DNA of 64,000 bases from Bradyrhizobium nanningense. GTDB taxonomy: Bacteria > Pseudomonadota > Alphaproteobacteria > Rhizobiales > Xanthobacteraceae. The notes below the pieces were generated by a model that was not told the DNA's origin, ran no database searches, and worked only from the letters and a program-made list of their open reading frames with translations. Positions 1-9,173 of this stretch are shown here, piece after piece; position 1 is the first letter of the stretch; every line of letters starts with the position of its first letter. The translations under genes were made by a program, and so were the position numbers. The stretch covers positions 372,001 through 436,000 of the forward strand of contig NZ_LBJC01000007.1 in assembly GCF_004114535.1 (NCBI RefSeq). The letters are read 5' to 3'.

Positions 1-548
1 GAGTCGGCACCCAGCGCCGTGGAGTACCAGCCGGCTGCACTGCTGTTGGAGCCAACGGCCACGGTTTGATTGCCGGTCGCACTGCTCACATAGCCGTAGG
101 CGGTGCTCTCGTAGCCCGTCGCCGCGCTCTGCGCCCCGGCAGCAGAGGCGTGCTGACCGATCGCGAGGGCGCCATACCCCATCGCGGTGGTTTGCACGTT
201 GGTCGCCTGGCTCGAGGCGCCGACGGCGAGAGCAGTATTGCCAGAGGCATTGCTGGAAGCACCATAGGCCGTGCCGGATGCACCGCCCGCCGCGCTGCCG
301 GCACCACACGCCGTGCTTCCGACGGCCCCGGCAACTGCGCCGCCGGTGCTGTTGCTGGCATCGACGCAGACGAACTGCGCCTGCGCGGATGGCGCGCCCA
401 CGATCGCGGCAAGAACGAACGCCGCCACGGCACACATCGTGGCTGGCCGCATTCGCAGCCACGTCGCTTCCCTCGCCGTTCGTCCCGCCGTCTCGCCGGT
501 CCCCCCCTCGGCCAACCATGCCGCAAGACCCATCCCCCGCGTATCCAT
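1..548 (-). CDS. Trimeric autotransporter adhesin, N-terminal part (runs off the left edge)
   Basis: About 182 residues are visible and the gene continues beyond base 1. The ATG at 548 has an AAGGTGA-like ribosome site. It is followed by an unusually long N-terminal region and then a hydrophobic segment ending APSAQAQ, which fits an extended signal peptide as in type V secretion proteins. The mature part is built of short Gly/Ala/Ser/Asn repeats such as NTALAVGASSQAT, TTAMGYGALAIGQHASA and QTVAVGSNSSAA. These are the left-handed parallel beta-roll repeats of YadA-like adhesin heads. The family forms outer-membrane trimers that bind surfaces or host matrix. The C-terminal beta-barrel anchor is outside the window, so anchoring cannot be confirmed. 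An internal ATG (MRPATMCAV) is an alternative start. Confidence 0.82.
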   Translation of the reverse strand, partial: MDTRGMGLAAWLAEGGTGETAGRTAREATWLRMRPATMCAVAAFVLAAIVGAPSAQAQFVCVDASNSTGGAVAGAVGSTACGAGSAAGGASGTAYGASSNASGNTALAVGASSQATNVQTTAMGYGALAIGQHASAAGAQSAATGYESTAYGYVSSATGNQTVAVGSNSSAAGWYSTALGAD

Positions 549-713
549 CGCTCACCTTCACGTCATTGCAAATTGCTGGGGCCGGCAAACACGCGCGTCT
601 GGCCCCGCGCGCGATAATATGAATATTCATGTCCGGAGACTGCGGTTCGACGGCGTGGAAACTTGCCTGATCGTCCCAATTTGCAGACCAACTGCCGAAG
701 GGAGCGGCCTGGC

Positions 714-1718
714 ATGACGAAAATCCCGTATCTGCGCTTCGATACGGCGGAGCTGCCCGCCGCCGAGCGGATCGACCGCTACCGCGCGATTCTCGCGCAT
801 TACGACGTGTCGGTCCCCGACGGCACGAACCGGGACGACTTCGAGGTTCTCGCCGAAGCCTGGCTGCTCGGCGGTCTGGTCGCCGCATCCACCCGGATGG
901 GGCCGGTGCGCTTCACCCGCTCCGCCGCGCTGGCAAAGGCCGATGGCCGCAACTCCTTCGCGCTGCTGCTGCTCCGTCGCGGCGCCTGGAGTGGCGAGGT
1001 CGACGGCGAGCCGATCTCGGCCGGACCCGGCCAGGTGCTGGTGCTCGACCTGACCCGGCCCTTCGACGGCATCGCCACGGCGACCGACACCATCAGCCTC
1101 GACGTCGAGCGCGATGCAATCGTCAGCGCCGCGCCCGATGGCCTCGACCTGCACGGGCTCGTCCTCGACGGCGCCGCCGGCCGGGTGCTCGCCGATCAGA
1201 TGGGGCTCCTGCGACGACGGCTTCCGGCGATGGACGGGGACGACGCACCCGAGGCGGTCCGAACGACGCTCGGGCTCCTGCGCGGATGCTTTGGCATGGC
1301 CGAGCGGCCACGCGAGCAAGGGCTTGCCCGGCGCGACATCGCCGTCCTTCATCGTGCCAGCCGCTTCATCGATCAGAACCTCGGTCATCCCGATCTCTCG
1401 GTGACGACCATCTGCCGCGAGATCGGCGTGTCTCGCTCGGTGCTGTATCGGGTCTTCGCGCCGCTCGCGGGCGTCGCCGATTACATTCGCGGGCGACGGC
1501 TCGAAGCGATCCATGTGCTGCTCGATGACGCCGACGAGGATCGCTGGAATGCAGAGATCGCCGCCGAATTCGGCTACGTGAGCCAGGCGCATTTCAGCCG
1601 CAGCTTCCGGCAGCGCTTCGGCTACTCGCCGCGCGCAGCGCGCGACTCCCGCGACCTTGCAGCCGCGGTCGAGGCTGGTCCGGAGCTCTTTCGCGAGTGG
1701 ATCAACCGGCTGGGTTGA
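714..1718 (+). CDS. AraC family transcriptional regulator
   Basis: 334 residues starting at MTKIPYLRFD, preceded by GAAGGGAG; an upstream TTG in frame lacks a ribosome site. The N-terminal two thirds resemble the AraC_binding_2 cupin-like domain (GPGQVLVLDLTRPF, around residues 105-120). The C-terminal ~100 residues are a double helix-turn-helix: LSVTTICREIGVSRSVLYRVF, then IAAEFGYVSQAHFSRSFRQ with the usual GYSPR ending. It is transcribed divergently from the adhesin gene across about 165 bp, so it may regulate that gene; this is inference from position only. The effector is unknown. Confidence 0.9.
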   Translation: MTKIPYLRFDTAELPAAERIDRYRAILAHYDVSVPDGTNRDDFEVLAEAWLLGGLVAASTRMGPVRFTRSAALAKADGRNSFALLLLRRGAWSGEVDGEPISAGPGQVLVLDLTRPFDGIATATDTISLDVERDAIVSAAPDGLDLHGLVLDGAAGRVLADQMGLLRRRLPAMDGDDAPEAVRTTLGLLRGCFGMAERPREQGLARRDIAVLHRASRFIDQNLGHPDLSVTTICREIGVSRSVLYRVFAPLAGVADYIRGRRLEAIHVLLDDADEDRWNAEIAAEFGYVSQAHFSRSFRQRFGYSPRAARDSRDLAAAVEAGPELFREWINRLG

Positions 1719-1747
1719 CTTGCCTTGGCGTACGGTCCGGAAGGAAA

Positions 1748-1774
1748 CGGCCGGCAACATGACGTCACCGGCCG
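1748..1774. terminator. Candidate bidirectional hairpin between convergent genes
   Basis: A perfect 7-bp stem (CGGCCGG at 1748-1754 with CCGGCCG at 1768-1774) lies between the stop of the AraC gene and the stop of the convergent permease gene. There is no clear T-run, so Rho-independent function is uncertain. Confidence 0.35.
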
Positions 1775-1792
1775 CAATCTCCTTCGCTTCTC

Positions 1793-3460
1793 CTACTCCG
1801 CCGGCGCGGCCGACATCTCCGGATGCGCGGCATAGTGGTCGCTGGCGCCGAGCTTGCTGGCCGCGAACAGGCCGGCGGCCATCGCGGCATAGGCCAGCGC
1901 GACAGCGGGCGTGACGCCAAATCCGCCGCCGATGCCGACGGCCTCGCCATGCATGAAGCCGAAATAGGTCAGGACCGCACCGACCAGCGCGAAACCTGAT
2001 GCCTTCTCGAAATCGCGCTCGATGATGAAGACGCCGATCGCGCCCAGGATGAGGCCGCCGAGGATGGAGCCGCCGCCCATCACCTCCAACCCCCGGTAGA
2101 ACACGCCCTGCTGCGGCAGCGCGGCAATCGCGGCAGCCTTCACGGCGTCGGCCTTGTCGGCGGCCAGGCCGCCGACGGACGTCGCTGCCATCATGGTCGA
2201 GCCCAGCATCGTGTCGATCTGGAGCTTGGCCCAGGCGGCAAGATGCGGCGTCAGCGCCAATACGATCGCGGGCGCGTGCTTGATCGGCGTGGTCTGGAAC
2301 GCCTGCGCGCCGATCAGCATGCCGATGTAAAGCAGGATCGGCGAGATCGCGACCACGGGCACGAGTGCCAGCAGCACCGAGATGATGCCGAACCAGGCCA
2401 GCACGATCACCATGAGGCCGGTTGCGGCCGAGTAGCCGATGCGGCCGCCCATCGCCTTCCAGCCGGGATGGCCGATATAGACCGCGTTGATGAAGGGATT
2501 GCCCATCAGGCAGCCGATCAGGCTAACGACGCCGTCGGCCGTGAGCACCCGCGTGGTCGGATATTCGTCGCCGGCGGCTTCCGCGCTCTCGACATTGTCC
2601 ATGGCCTCGACGAGGTCGTAGATGCCGAATGGAATGGCGGTGACGAGAATGATGCCGAGGAATTCGAAGCCGGAGAAGACGTAGCCCAATGCGGGAAGCG
2701 GCACCGAGAAGCCGAAATTGGCAAATGCTGCGCCGACGCCTTTGAGGCTCAAGCCGCCAAGGCCGAGCCCGAACAGGTTCGAACCCCAGGCGATGATCAT
2801 GCCGACGGCGATGGCGACGAGACCTGCGGGAATACCGCGCGGATATTTCACGCCGCCGAACCAGCTCACCAGGATGATGGCAAAGCAGACCAGACCGATC
2901 TGCGGCGTCATGTACATCTCCAGCGCCGGCCGCATCGAGATGAAGGTGACGGAAACGCCGGCAAGCGTTCCGAGCAGCGCCGCGCGCGGCGTGATCCTGC
3001 GAATGAACGGCGCAATGAAGCCGCCGATCATGAGAATGAAGCTCTGGAAGAACACCCAGACCAGGCCCGCCGACCAGCCCTTGAGCGGATCACCGGTCTT
3101 CAGGGTGATCGGCAGCATGATCACGAAGGTGACGATGAACATGTGCGGCACGCTGACGCCCGAGGGCAGCGCGCAGACATCGTTGCGGCCCGTCTTCTGC
3201 GCCAGACGGTAGGCAAGGTAGGCGTAGTAGAAGGTCGAGAGGCACATCATCAGCCCGAGCGCGGGCAGGATGCGGCCGAACACCAGACTGTCCGGCATCT
3301 TCAGGACGAAGCGCAACAGGCCCGTGAGCACCAGCATGTTGACGAGGATGTTGGTGCCGAAGCCGAAAAACGCGTTCCAGTCGCCCGATGTCCATAGTGC
3401 CGGCTTGAACTCGGACGTATCGATCTCAGACTTGCCGGCCGTCCCCGTCAATGTGCTCAT
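1793..3460 (-). CDS. NCS2-like (xanthine/uracil type) inner-membrane permease
   Basis: 555 residues starting at [10 protein letters not shown], with AGGGGA upstream; a longer in-frame extension upstream is non-hydrophobic and overlaps the neighbour, so it is rejected. About 12-14 hydrophobic segments are visible and the spacing resembles the NCS2/AzgA superfamily of nucleobase symporters. Its start overlaps the stop of the upstream isochorismatase-family hydrolase by 4 bases (ATGA), so the two are translationally coupled and probably act on one substrate. The likely job is uptake of a nitrogenous compound that the hydrolase then cleaves. The exact substrate cannot be read from sequence. Confidence 0.8.
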   Translation of the reverse strand: MSTLTGTAGKSEIDTSEFKPALWTSGDWNAFFGFGTNILVNMLVLTGLLRFVLKMPDSLVFGRILPALGLMMCLSTFYYAYLAYRLAQKTGRNDVCALPSGVSVPHMFIVTFVIMLPITLKTGDPLKGWSAGLVWVFFQSFILMIGGFIAPFIRRITPRAALLGTLAGVSVTFISMRPALEMYMTPQIGLVCFAIILVSWFGGVKYPRGIPAGLVAIAVGMIIAWGSNLFGLGLGGLSLKGVGAAFANFGFSVPLPALGYVFSGFEFLGIILVTAIPFGIYDLVEAMDNVESAEAAGDEYPTTRVLTADGVVSLIGCLMGNPFINAVYIGHPGWKAMGGRIGYSAATGLMVIVLAWFGIISVLLALVPVVAISPILLYIGMLIGAQAFQTTPIKHAPAIVLALTPHLAAWAKLQIDTMLGSTMMAATSVGGLAADKADAVKAAAIAALPQQGVFYRGLEVMGGGSILGGLILGAIGVFIIERDFEKASGFALVGAVLTYFGFMHGEAVGIGGGFGVTPAVALAYAAMAAGLFAASKLGASDHYAAHPEMSAAPAE

Positions 3461-4170
3461 GATCGTTCCCCTGATGTGGTCGAAGTCTTGATTGCCTCCA
3501 GAACTGCGGCCGAGTCCGTGACCCAGCCGAAGATGCCGCCTTGGGCCTTGATCATCTTCAGGCCCATCTCGTGAAACTCGGGGAAGTAGGACGCGCAACC
3601 GTCCGACATGACGACGCAGCGGTAGCCGCGGTCGTTGGCCTCGCGCACCGTGGTGTTGACGCACACTTCGGTGGTGACGCCGCACACCAGCAGGTTCTCG
3701 ATGCCGTATCTCTCCAGCACGTCGCCAAGCTCGGTGGCGTAGAACGCGCCCTTGCCGGGCTTGTCGATCACGACCTCGCTGTCGAGCGGATAGAGCTCGG
3801 GGATGATGTCGTGGCCGGCTTCGCCGCGAATGAGGATGCGGCCCATCGGGCCGGGATCGCCGATCCGCAGCGACGGCGCGCCGCGCTCGACTTTCGCCGG
3901 GGGCGCGTCGGAGAGGTCGGGCAGATGGCCTTCGCGGGTGTGGACCACCAGCATGCCGGTGTCGCGCGCCGCCGTCAGCACCGCGCCGATCGGCTTCACC
4001 GCGCGCGCAAGCTGACTGACGTCGTTGCCGAGCGTCTCACCGAAGCCGCCGGGCTCCATGAAGTCGCGCTGCATGTCGATGATCAACAGCGCTGTCGCTG
4101 ACCAGTCGAGTCTGATCGGCTCGGGCTCGGCGCTGATGACGCCCAATGTCGGCTTGCTCAAGTCCAGCAT
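3457..4170 (-). CDS. Isochorismatase-family cysteine hydrolase, biuret/ureidoacrylate amidohydrolase-like
   Basis: 237 residues. The cysteine-hydrolase triad is visible: Asp in [10 protein letters not shown], Lys in [10 protein letters not shown], and Cys in [20 protein letters not shown]. The segments [25 protein letters not shown] and DIIPELYP closely resemble what I recall of rhizobial biuret hydrolase (BiuH), and related ureidoacrylate amidohydrolases share this pattern. The enzyme is cytoplasmic, with no signal peptide. It overlaps the NCS2-like permease by 4 bases. Together they suggest import and deamidation of a ureido or biuret-like nitrogen source. Substrate assignment is inference. 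Confidence 0.85.
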   Translation of the reverse strand: MLDLSKPTLGVISAEPEPIRLDWSATALLIIDMQRDFMEPGGFGETLGNDVSQLARAVKPIGAVLTAARDTGMLVVHTREGHLPDLSDAPPAKVERGAPSLRIGDPGPMGRILIRGEAGHDIIPELYPLDSEVVIDKPGKGAFYATELGDVLERYGIENLLVCGVTTEVCVNTTVREANDRGYRCVVMSDGCASYFPEFHEMGLKMIKAQGGIFGWVTDSAAVLEAIKTSTTSGERS

Positions 4171-4396
4171 GACGCCCGCCCCTCGCGAGAACTGCGCCAG
4201 GAGTTCTGCAAGCGGCGTGCCATTGTGTACAATTGCGGTGGGGCGCGGGCGGCGATGGAATTCGTTGCGTAGTCAGAAGGTTACGCCGGCGGTCGGCGTC
4301 TGCTTATTCCCTGTGCGACGGCTTCGCCGCGTGCATCTGCTCAAAGGATGGGCGCTCTCCGAATGACGAAGAGCGCGTATGGCGGCGCCTTTGCGC

Positions 4397-5338
4397 CTAC
4401 CGCCCCGCCCCATACAGCCGCCGATACTCTTCTTCATACGGCGCGTAAGAATCCTTCAGCGTCGCCATGTTCAGCAGCATGGTCGCAACCAGCGTGTTCG
4501 TCTTGTCGAACACGCGCGTCTTGGCCCAGACGCTTTCGGTGCGGCGGCTGCCGGAGAGCGCGACCACCTCGCGCTCGACCTCGTAGTCCTCGTCGACGAG
4601 GAGCGGGCCCTTCACGAGCCGGATCTCCTGGTCCGCGAACAGGCCGACGGCTGGGCCCTTGGCCGGCAGCGGATCGTCCTTCGAGCGGTACTGGAACAGC
4701 ACGCTCAGCATCTCCATCGGGATGATCGGCCTGCGCCACGGATTGTCGGCGCCCGAATAATAGGGCGAGTTTTCGGTGATGACGGCGAGCTTCTGCCGCA
4801 GCGAGAAGGGATAGAGGTCACCCATGGTCTGATCGAAAGCCATGCGCACCGTCTGCCGCTTGCCGGGGACGCCGACTTGCACATCGCGAAGGATCACGGG
4901 ATCGGCGAGCGGCTTGAGCTCGCGCAGACGCAGGTCAAGGGCTGTCGGGCTCTCGATGATCGAGGCCGTGCCGCGCAGCACTTCGGTGCCGTCGCGCTTG
5001 ACCATTTGAATTTGACACTCCGGTTGTTCAACCGAGGAGGCCATCAGGATCGCCTGCACCTCTTCGCCTTCATAGCAGACGCTGCGATAGTGCGCAGAAA
5101 GGCAGCCTCTTTCGAACCAGGCTTGCCCCCATTGCCGCTCGCACAACGGGGCAAATTGGCTGAAATGCGTCGGCCCCTCGATCGTACCGCCTCTGAAGCC
5201 GAGCTTCTGCGCTGTCGCGTCATCATGGATCGAGGCATGCGCGTCGTAGGTTTGCGCCTGCAGCATCTGTCGCGGCCGGCGCCACGGCCCGACCAAGGCG
5301 CCGCCGGTCTGAGTGATTGGGGTATCGAACGCCGTCAT
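4397..5338 (-). CDS. Double-hotdog, MaoC-like acyl dehydratase family protein
   Basis: 313 residues. The ATG at 5338 has a strong GGAGGAGAG site; a TTG 18 bases upstream is rejected. The N-terminal half carries the hotdog signature around DDATAQKLGFRGGTIEGPTHF, with a conserved-looking Asp and His as in MaoC/R-hydratase hot loops. The C-terminal half looks like a second hotdog repeat (FADQEIRLVKGPLLVDEDYEVER). Such proteins bind acyl thioesters, but no specific substrate is evident. It is transcribed toward the hydrolase/permease pair across a 226-bp gap and is divergent from the indolepyruvate oxidoreductase gene. Confidence 0.7.
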   Translation of the reverse strand: MTAFDTPITQTGGALVGPWRRPRQMLQAQTYDAHASIHDDATAQKLGFRGGTIEGPTHFSQFAPLCERQWGQAWFERGCLSAHYRSVCYEGEEVQAILMASSVEQPECQIQMVKRDGTEVLRGTASIIESPTALDLRLRELKPLADPVILRDVQVGVPGKRQTVRMAFDQTMGDLYPFSLRQKLAVITENSPYYSGADNPWRRPIIPMEMLSVLFQYRSKDDPLPAKGPAVGLFADQEIRLVKGPLLVDEDYEVEREVVALSGSRRTESVWAKTRVFDKTNTLVATMLLNMATLKDSYAPYEEEYRRLYGAGR

Positions 5339-5502
5339 GCTCTCCTCCGCGTGCAAGCCATGACTAGCAGGAGCGCCACGGATGCGGCTAGCCGTATTGA
5401 CTTCGCCGGCCCATCCTTTTGACTGTCACAATTCGCGTCGCGCAGCCGCAATCCTTCCTGCAGCGCACACCCACCCCGAACCAAGAGCCGAGGACTTCCG
5501 AA

Positions 5503-8500
5503 ATGACGCTGTTGCAGGTCGAGCTGGATGACAAATACCGGCTCGAATCGAAGCGGATCTTTCTGTCCGGCACGCAGGCACTGGTCCGTCTGCCCATGTT
5601 GCAGCGCGAACGCGACCGGCTCCAGGGGCTCAACACCGGCGGCTTCATCTCCGGCTATCGCGGCTCTCCGCTCGGCATGTACGACCACGCGCTGTGGCGC
5701 GCGAAATCCCACCTCGCGCAGCACGAGGTCGCCTTCGTCCCCGGCCTGAACGAGGATCTGGCGGCAACCGCCGTGTGGGGCAGCCAGCAGGTCGGCCTGT
5801 TTCCCGGCGCCAAGGTCGATGGCGTGTTCGGCATCTGGTACGGCAAGGGCCCCGGCGTCGACCGCTCGGTCGATGCGCTCAAGCACGCCAATGCGGCCGG
5901 CACCGCGCTCAACGGCGGCGTGCTCGCGCTCGCCGGTGACGACCATGGTTGCCAGTCCTCGACGCTGGCGCATCAGAGCGAGCAGGTGTTCGCGGCGGCG
6001 CTGATCCCGGTGATCAATCCGGCAACGCTGCAGGATTATCTCGATCTCGGCCTCTACGGCTTCGCGCTGTCGCGCTTCTCCGGCTGCTGGGTCGGCTTCA
6101 AGGCGATCAGCGAGACCGTCGAGAGCTCGGCCTCGATCTATAGCGATCCTGAACGCATCAAGATCAAGCTCCCCGACGATTTCGAGATGCCGCCCGGCGG
6201 CCTCAACATCCGCTGGCCGGATCCGCCGCTGGAGGCCGAGAGGCGCCTGTTCGGCCCGAAGATGGCCGCCGTGCAGGCCTTTGCCCGCGCCAACCAGTTC
6301 GACCGCATCGTGCTCGATTCCAAGCCGGCACGGCTCGGAATCGTCGCGACCGGCAAGGCCTATCTCGATCTGCGCCAGGCGCTGGCCGACTTAGGCATCA
6401 CCGACAAGGACGCGCAGGATCTAGGCCTTCGCATCTACAAGGTCGCGCTGACCTGGCCGCTGGAGGAAAGCGGCGCGAAGCGCTTTGCTGAAGGCTTACA
6501 GGACGTTCTCGTCGTCGAGGAGAAGCGCGGCTTCATCGAAGACCAGCTGATGCGCATCCTCTACAACATCGATGCCTCCAGGCGCCCGACCATTACGGGC
6601 AAGCGCGACGAAAGCGGCGCGCCGCTGCTGCCGAGCGAAGGCGAGTTGACGCCGACCATCGTGGCGGGCGCATTGGTGGCGCGGCTGCGCAAGCTCGGCC
6701 ATCGCAGCCCGGTGCTGGAGCAGCGTCTCGCCCGGCTGGAGGCTTTCGACCATCCCGTCACCACCAACACGCAGATCAAGCTCGCGCGCACGCCGTTCTT
6801 CTGCTCGGGCTGCCCGCACAACACCTCGACACGCGTGCCCGAAGGCAGCCGCGCCATGGCCGGCATCGGCTGTCACGGCATGGCCCTGAGCATGCCGACC
6901 CGCCGCACCGATCTCATCTCGCATATGGGCGCCGAGGGCGTGAACTGGATCGGCCAGTCGCCCTTCACGAGCGAGAAGCATATTTTCCAGAATCTCGGCG
7001 ACGGCACTTACACCCATTCCGGCCTCCTCGCCCTTCGCGCGGCATCGGCCGCCGGCATCAGCATCACCTACAAGATCCTCTACAACGACGCCGTCGCGAT
7101 GACCGGCGGCCAGCCGGCCGAAGGCGCCTTCAACGTCGCCCAGATCGCGCATCAGGTCTGGGCCGAGGGCGTCAAGCGGCTCGCGATCGTCTCCGACGAT
7201 CCGGGCAAGTACCCGCAAGGCAATTACTTCCCGCAAGGCGCGACCATCCATCACCGCCGCGAGCTCGATGCCGTGCAGCGCGAGCTGCGCGACATCAAGG
7301 GCCTCACCGTCATCATCTACGACCAGACCTGCGCCGCCGAGAAGCGCCGCCGCCGCAAGCGCGGACTCTATCCCGATCCCGCCAAGCGCGCCTTCATCAA
7401 CGAGCTGGTCTGCGAAGGCTGCGGCGATTGCTCGCAGGCTTCCAACTGCGTCTCGGTGCAGCCGCTGGAGACCGAGTTCGGCCGCAAGCGCCAGATCGAC
7501 CAGTCGAACTGCAACAAGGATTTTTCCTGCGTCGAAGGGTTCTGTCCAAGCTTCGTCACCGTGCACGGCGGCACGCTCAAGCGGATGAAAACTTCGGCGG
7601 TTGATTCCGGCCAGCTGTTCGCCGATCTGCCGCTGCCGCCTGCGCGTGAGCTTGATGGGCCCTACAACATCCTCGTTACCGGCATCGGCGGCACCGGCGT
7701 CATCACCATCGGCGCCCTGCTCGGCATGGCTGCCCATGTCGACGGCCGCGGCTGCTCGGCGCTGGACTTCACCGGCCTGTCGCAGAAGAACGGCGCGGTG
7801 ATGAGCCACGTCCGCATCGCGCCGAAGCCGGAAGACATCTCCGCCGTCCGCATCACCACCGGCGGCGCCGACGTCATCCTCGGCTGCGACATGATCGTTT
7901 CGGCCGGTCCCTCAGCCCTCAGCCGCGCCGAGCGCGGCGTGACGAAAGCCTATATCAACGCCGATTTGCAGCCGACCGCGAGCTTCGTGCAAAACCCCGA
8001 TCTCGACTTCGAGATGGGCACGATGCAGACCGTGCTGCGCGACGCAATCGGCGACAACAACCTCGACATCATCGACGCCACCGGCATTGCCGCGGCGCTG
8101 ATGGGCGACAGTATCGCGACCAACCCTTTCATGCTCGGCTTCGCCTTCCAGAAGGGCGCGATCCCGCTATCGCTGGAGGCCCTGCTGCGCGCCATCGAGA
8201 TCAACGGCGCCGCGATCGAGATGAACAAGCTCGCCTTCACCTGGGGGCGCCTGGCCGCCCACGACATGTCGCGGGTGCGCAGCGTGCTGCAGTTCAAGAA
8301 CCGCGCCGCCGCGCCGACCAAGTCGCTCGACGACATCATCGCAACGCGCGCCGAATTCCTGACCTCCTATCAGGACAAGGCCTATGCCGACCGCTATCTC
8401 GCGGCCATCGCCAAGGTGCGCAAGGCGGAGCATGCCGCCTCGCCCGCATCAACGGAGCTGACCGAGGCGGTCGCAAAGAACCTGTTCAAGCTGATGTCCT

Positions 8501-8979
8501 ACAAGGACGAGTACGAGGTCGCGCGGCTCTACACCGACGGCAGCTTTGCGAAGAAGGTGTCCGAAAAATTCGACGGCGACTTCACGCTGAAGTACCACCT
8601 TGCGCCGCCGATCTTCGCCAAGCGCGACAGGGGGACGGGCCGGCTCCAGAAGCAGGAGTTCGGCGGCTGGATGATCCATGCCTTCCGCGTACTCGCGAGG
8701 CTCAAATTCCTGCGCGGCAGCGCGTTTGATCCGTTCGGCCGCACCGAGGAGCGCCGGACCGAGCGGAGGCTGCTCGAGGAATATATGACGATGATCGACC
8801 AGCGGATCGCCGGGCTGAAGGCGGAGCAGATCCCGCTGCTGGCACGGCTCGCCCGCGTGCCGGAGAAGATCCGCGGCTTTGGCCACGTCAAGGAAGCCAA
8901 CGTCAAGCTCGCGGCGGCCGAGAAGTCGCGGCTGGAAGCAGAGCTTGAGAACAGCCGTTTTGCCGCGGCGGCGGAATAA
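5503..8979 (+). CDS. Indolepyruvate ferredoxin oxidoreductase, fused alpha/beta subunits
   Basis: 1158 residues from MTLLQVELDDKYR, with GAGGA upstream. The order fits single-chain IorAB-like 2-oxoacid oxidoreductases. An N-terminal pyruvate-oxidoreductase-like region (INTGGFISGYRGSPLG type) comes first. A TPP-binding region follows, with FFCSGCPHNTSTRVP and GIGCHGMALSMP and then GDGTYTHSGLLA. Next are the Fe-S cysteines CEGCGDCSQASNC and CNKDFSCVEGFC, and then the gamma-like domain (NILVTGIGGTGVITIGALLG). The reaction is CoA- and ferredoxin-dependent oxidative decarboxylation of aryl pyruvates from aromatic amino acids. Length is typical of the proteobacterial fused form (~1160). It appears monocistronic. 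Confidence 0.92.
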   Translation: MTLLQVELDDKYRLESKRIFLSGTQALVRLPMLQRERDRLQGLNTGGFISGYRGSPLGMYDHALWRAKSHLAQHEVAFVPGLNEDLAATAVWGSQQVGLFPGAKVDGVFGIWYGKGPGVDRSVDALKHANAAGTALNGGVLALAGDDHGCQSSTLAHQSEQVFAAALIPVINPATLQDYLDLGLYGFALSRFSGCWVGFKAISETVESSASIYSDPERIKIKLPDDFEMPPGGLNIRWPDPPLEAERRLFGPKMAAVQAFARANQFDRIVLDSKPARLGIVATGKAYLDLRQALADLGITDKDAQDLGLRIYKVALTWPLEESGAKRFAEGLQDVLVVEEKRGFIEDQLMRILYNIDASRRPTITGKRDESGAPLLPSEGELTPTIVAGALVARLRKLGHRSPVLEQRLARLEAFDHPVTTNTQIKLARTPFFCSGCPHNTSTRVPEGSRAMAGIGCHGMALSMPTRRTDLISHMGAEGVNWIGQSPFTSEKHIFQNLGDGTYTHSGLLALRAASAAGISITYKILYNDAVAMTGGQPAEGAFNVAQIAHQVWAEGVKRLAIVSDDPGKYPQGNYFPQGATIHHRRELDAVQRELRDIKGLTVIIYDQTCAAEKRRRRKRGLYPDPAKRAFINELVCEGCGDCSQASNCVSVQPLETEFGRKRQIDQSNCNKDFSCVEGFCPSFVTVHGGTLKRMKTSAVDSGQLFADLPLPPARELDGPYNILVTGIGGTGVITIGALLGMAAHVDGRGCSALDFTGLSQKNGAVMSHVRIAPKPEDISAVRITTGGADVILGCDMIVSAGPSALSRAERGVTKAYINADLQPTASFVQNPDLDFEMGTMQTVLRDAIGDNNLDIIDATGIAAALMGDSIATNPFMLGFAFQKGAIPLSLEALLRAIEINGAAIEMNKLAFTWGRLAAHDMSRVRSVLQFKNRAAAPTKSLDDIIATRAEFLTSYQDKAYADRYLAAIAKVRKAEHAASPASTELTEAVAKNLFKLMSYKDEYEVARLYTDGSFAKKVSEKFDGDFTLKYHLAPPIFAKRDRGTGRLQKQEFGGWMIHAFRVLARLKFLRGSAFDPFGRTEERRTERRLLEEYMTMIDQRIAGLKAEQIPLLARLARVPEKIRGFGHVKEANVKLAAAEKSRLEAELENSRFAAAAE

Positions 8980-9002
8980 AGACTGGGGCCAGCTCTCTCC
9001 AC

Positions 9003-9042
9003 ATCATTGCGAGGAGCCCTTGCGACGAAGCAATCCAGAATC
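9003..9042. repeat. Short dispersed intergenic repeat (cattgcgagg...gcaatccag type)
   Basis: The segment from CATTGCGAGGAGC to GACGAAGCAATCCAG matches my memory of a short sequence common in Bradyrhizobium intergenic spaces. It carries the imperfect inverted arms CATTGCGAGG and GCGACGAAGCAATCC. Only one copy is visible in the window. Confidence 0.5.
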
Positions 9043-9057
9043 TCGCCACACACTCGG

Positions 9058-9161
9058 TGTCATCGCCCGGCTTGACCGGGCGATCCAGTACTCCGAGGCG
9101 GTTGTGGTTGAACGGATGGGCCGCGGCGTACTGGATGCCCCGCTTTCGCGGAGCATGACAG
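9058..9161. repeat. REP-like palindromic repeat
   Basis: Inverted arms CCAGTAC (9085-9091) and GTACTGG (9128-9134) are flanked by two smaller hairpins (CGCCCGGCTTGACCGGGCG and a CGC-TTTCGCG stem). The layout fits the 100-bp palindromic repeats spread through bradyrhizobial genomes. It separates two convergent genes. Confidence 0.55.
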
Positions 9162-9173
9162 CGGTGGAGATGG

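Noticed and set aside
2243..3397. 384-residue + strand frame opposite the permease
   Set aside because: It is dominated by Asp/His/Arg/Gln, the usual signature of antisense to a membrane protein in high-GC DNA.
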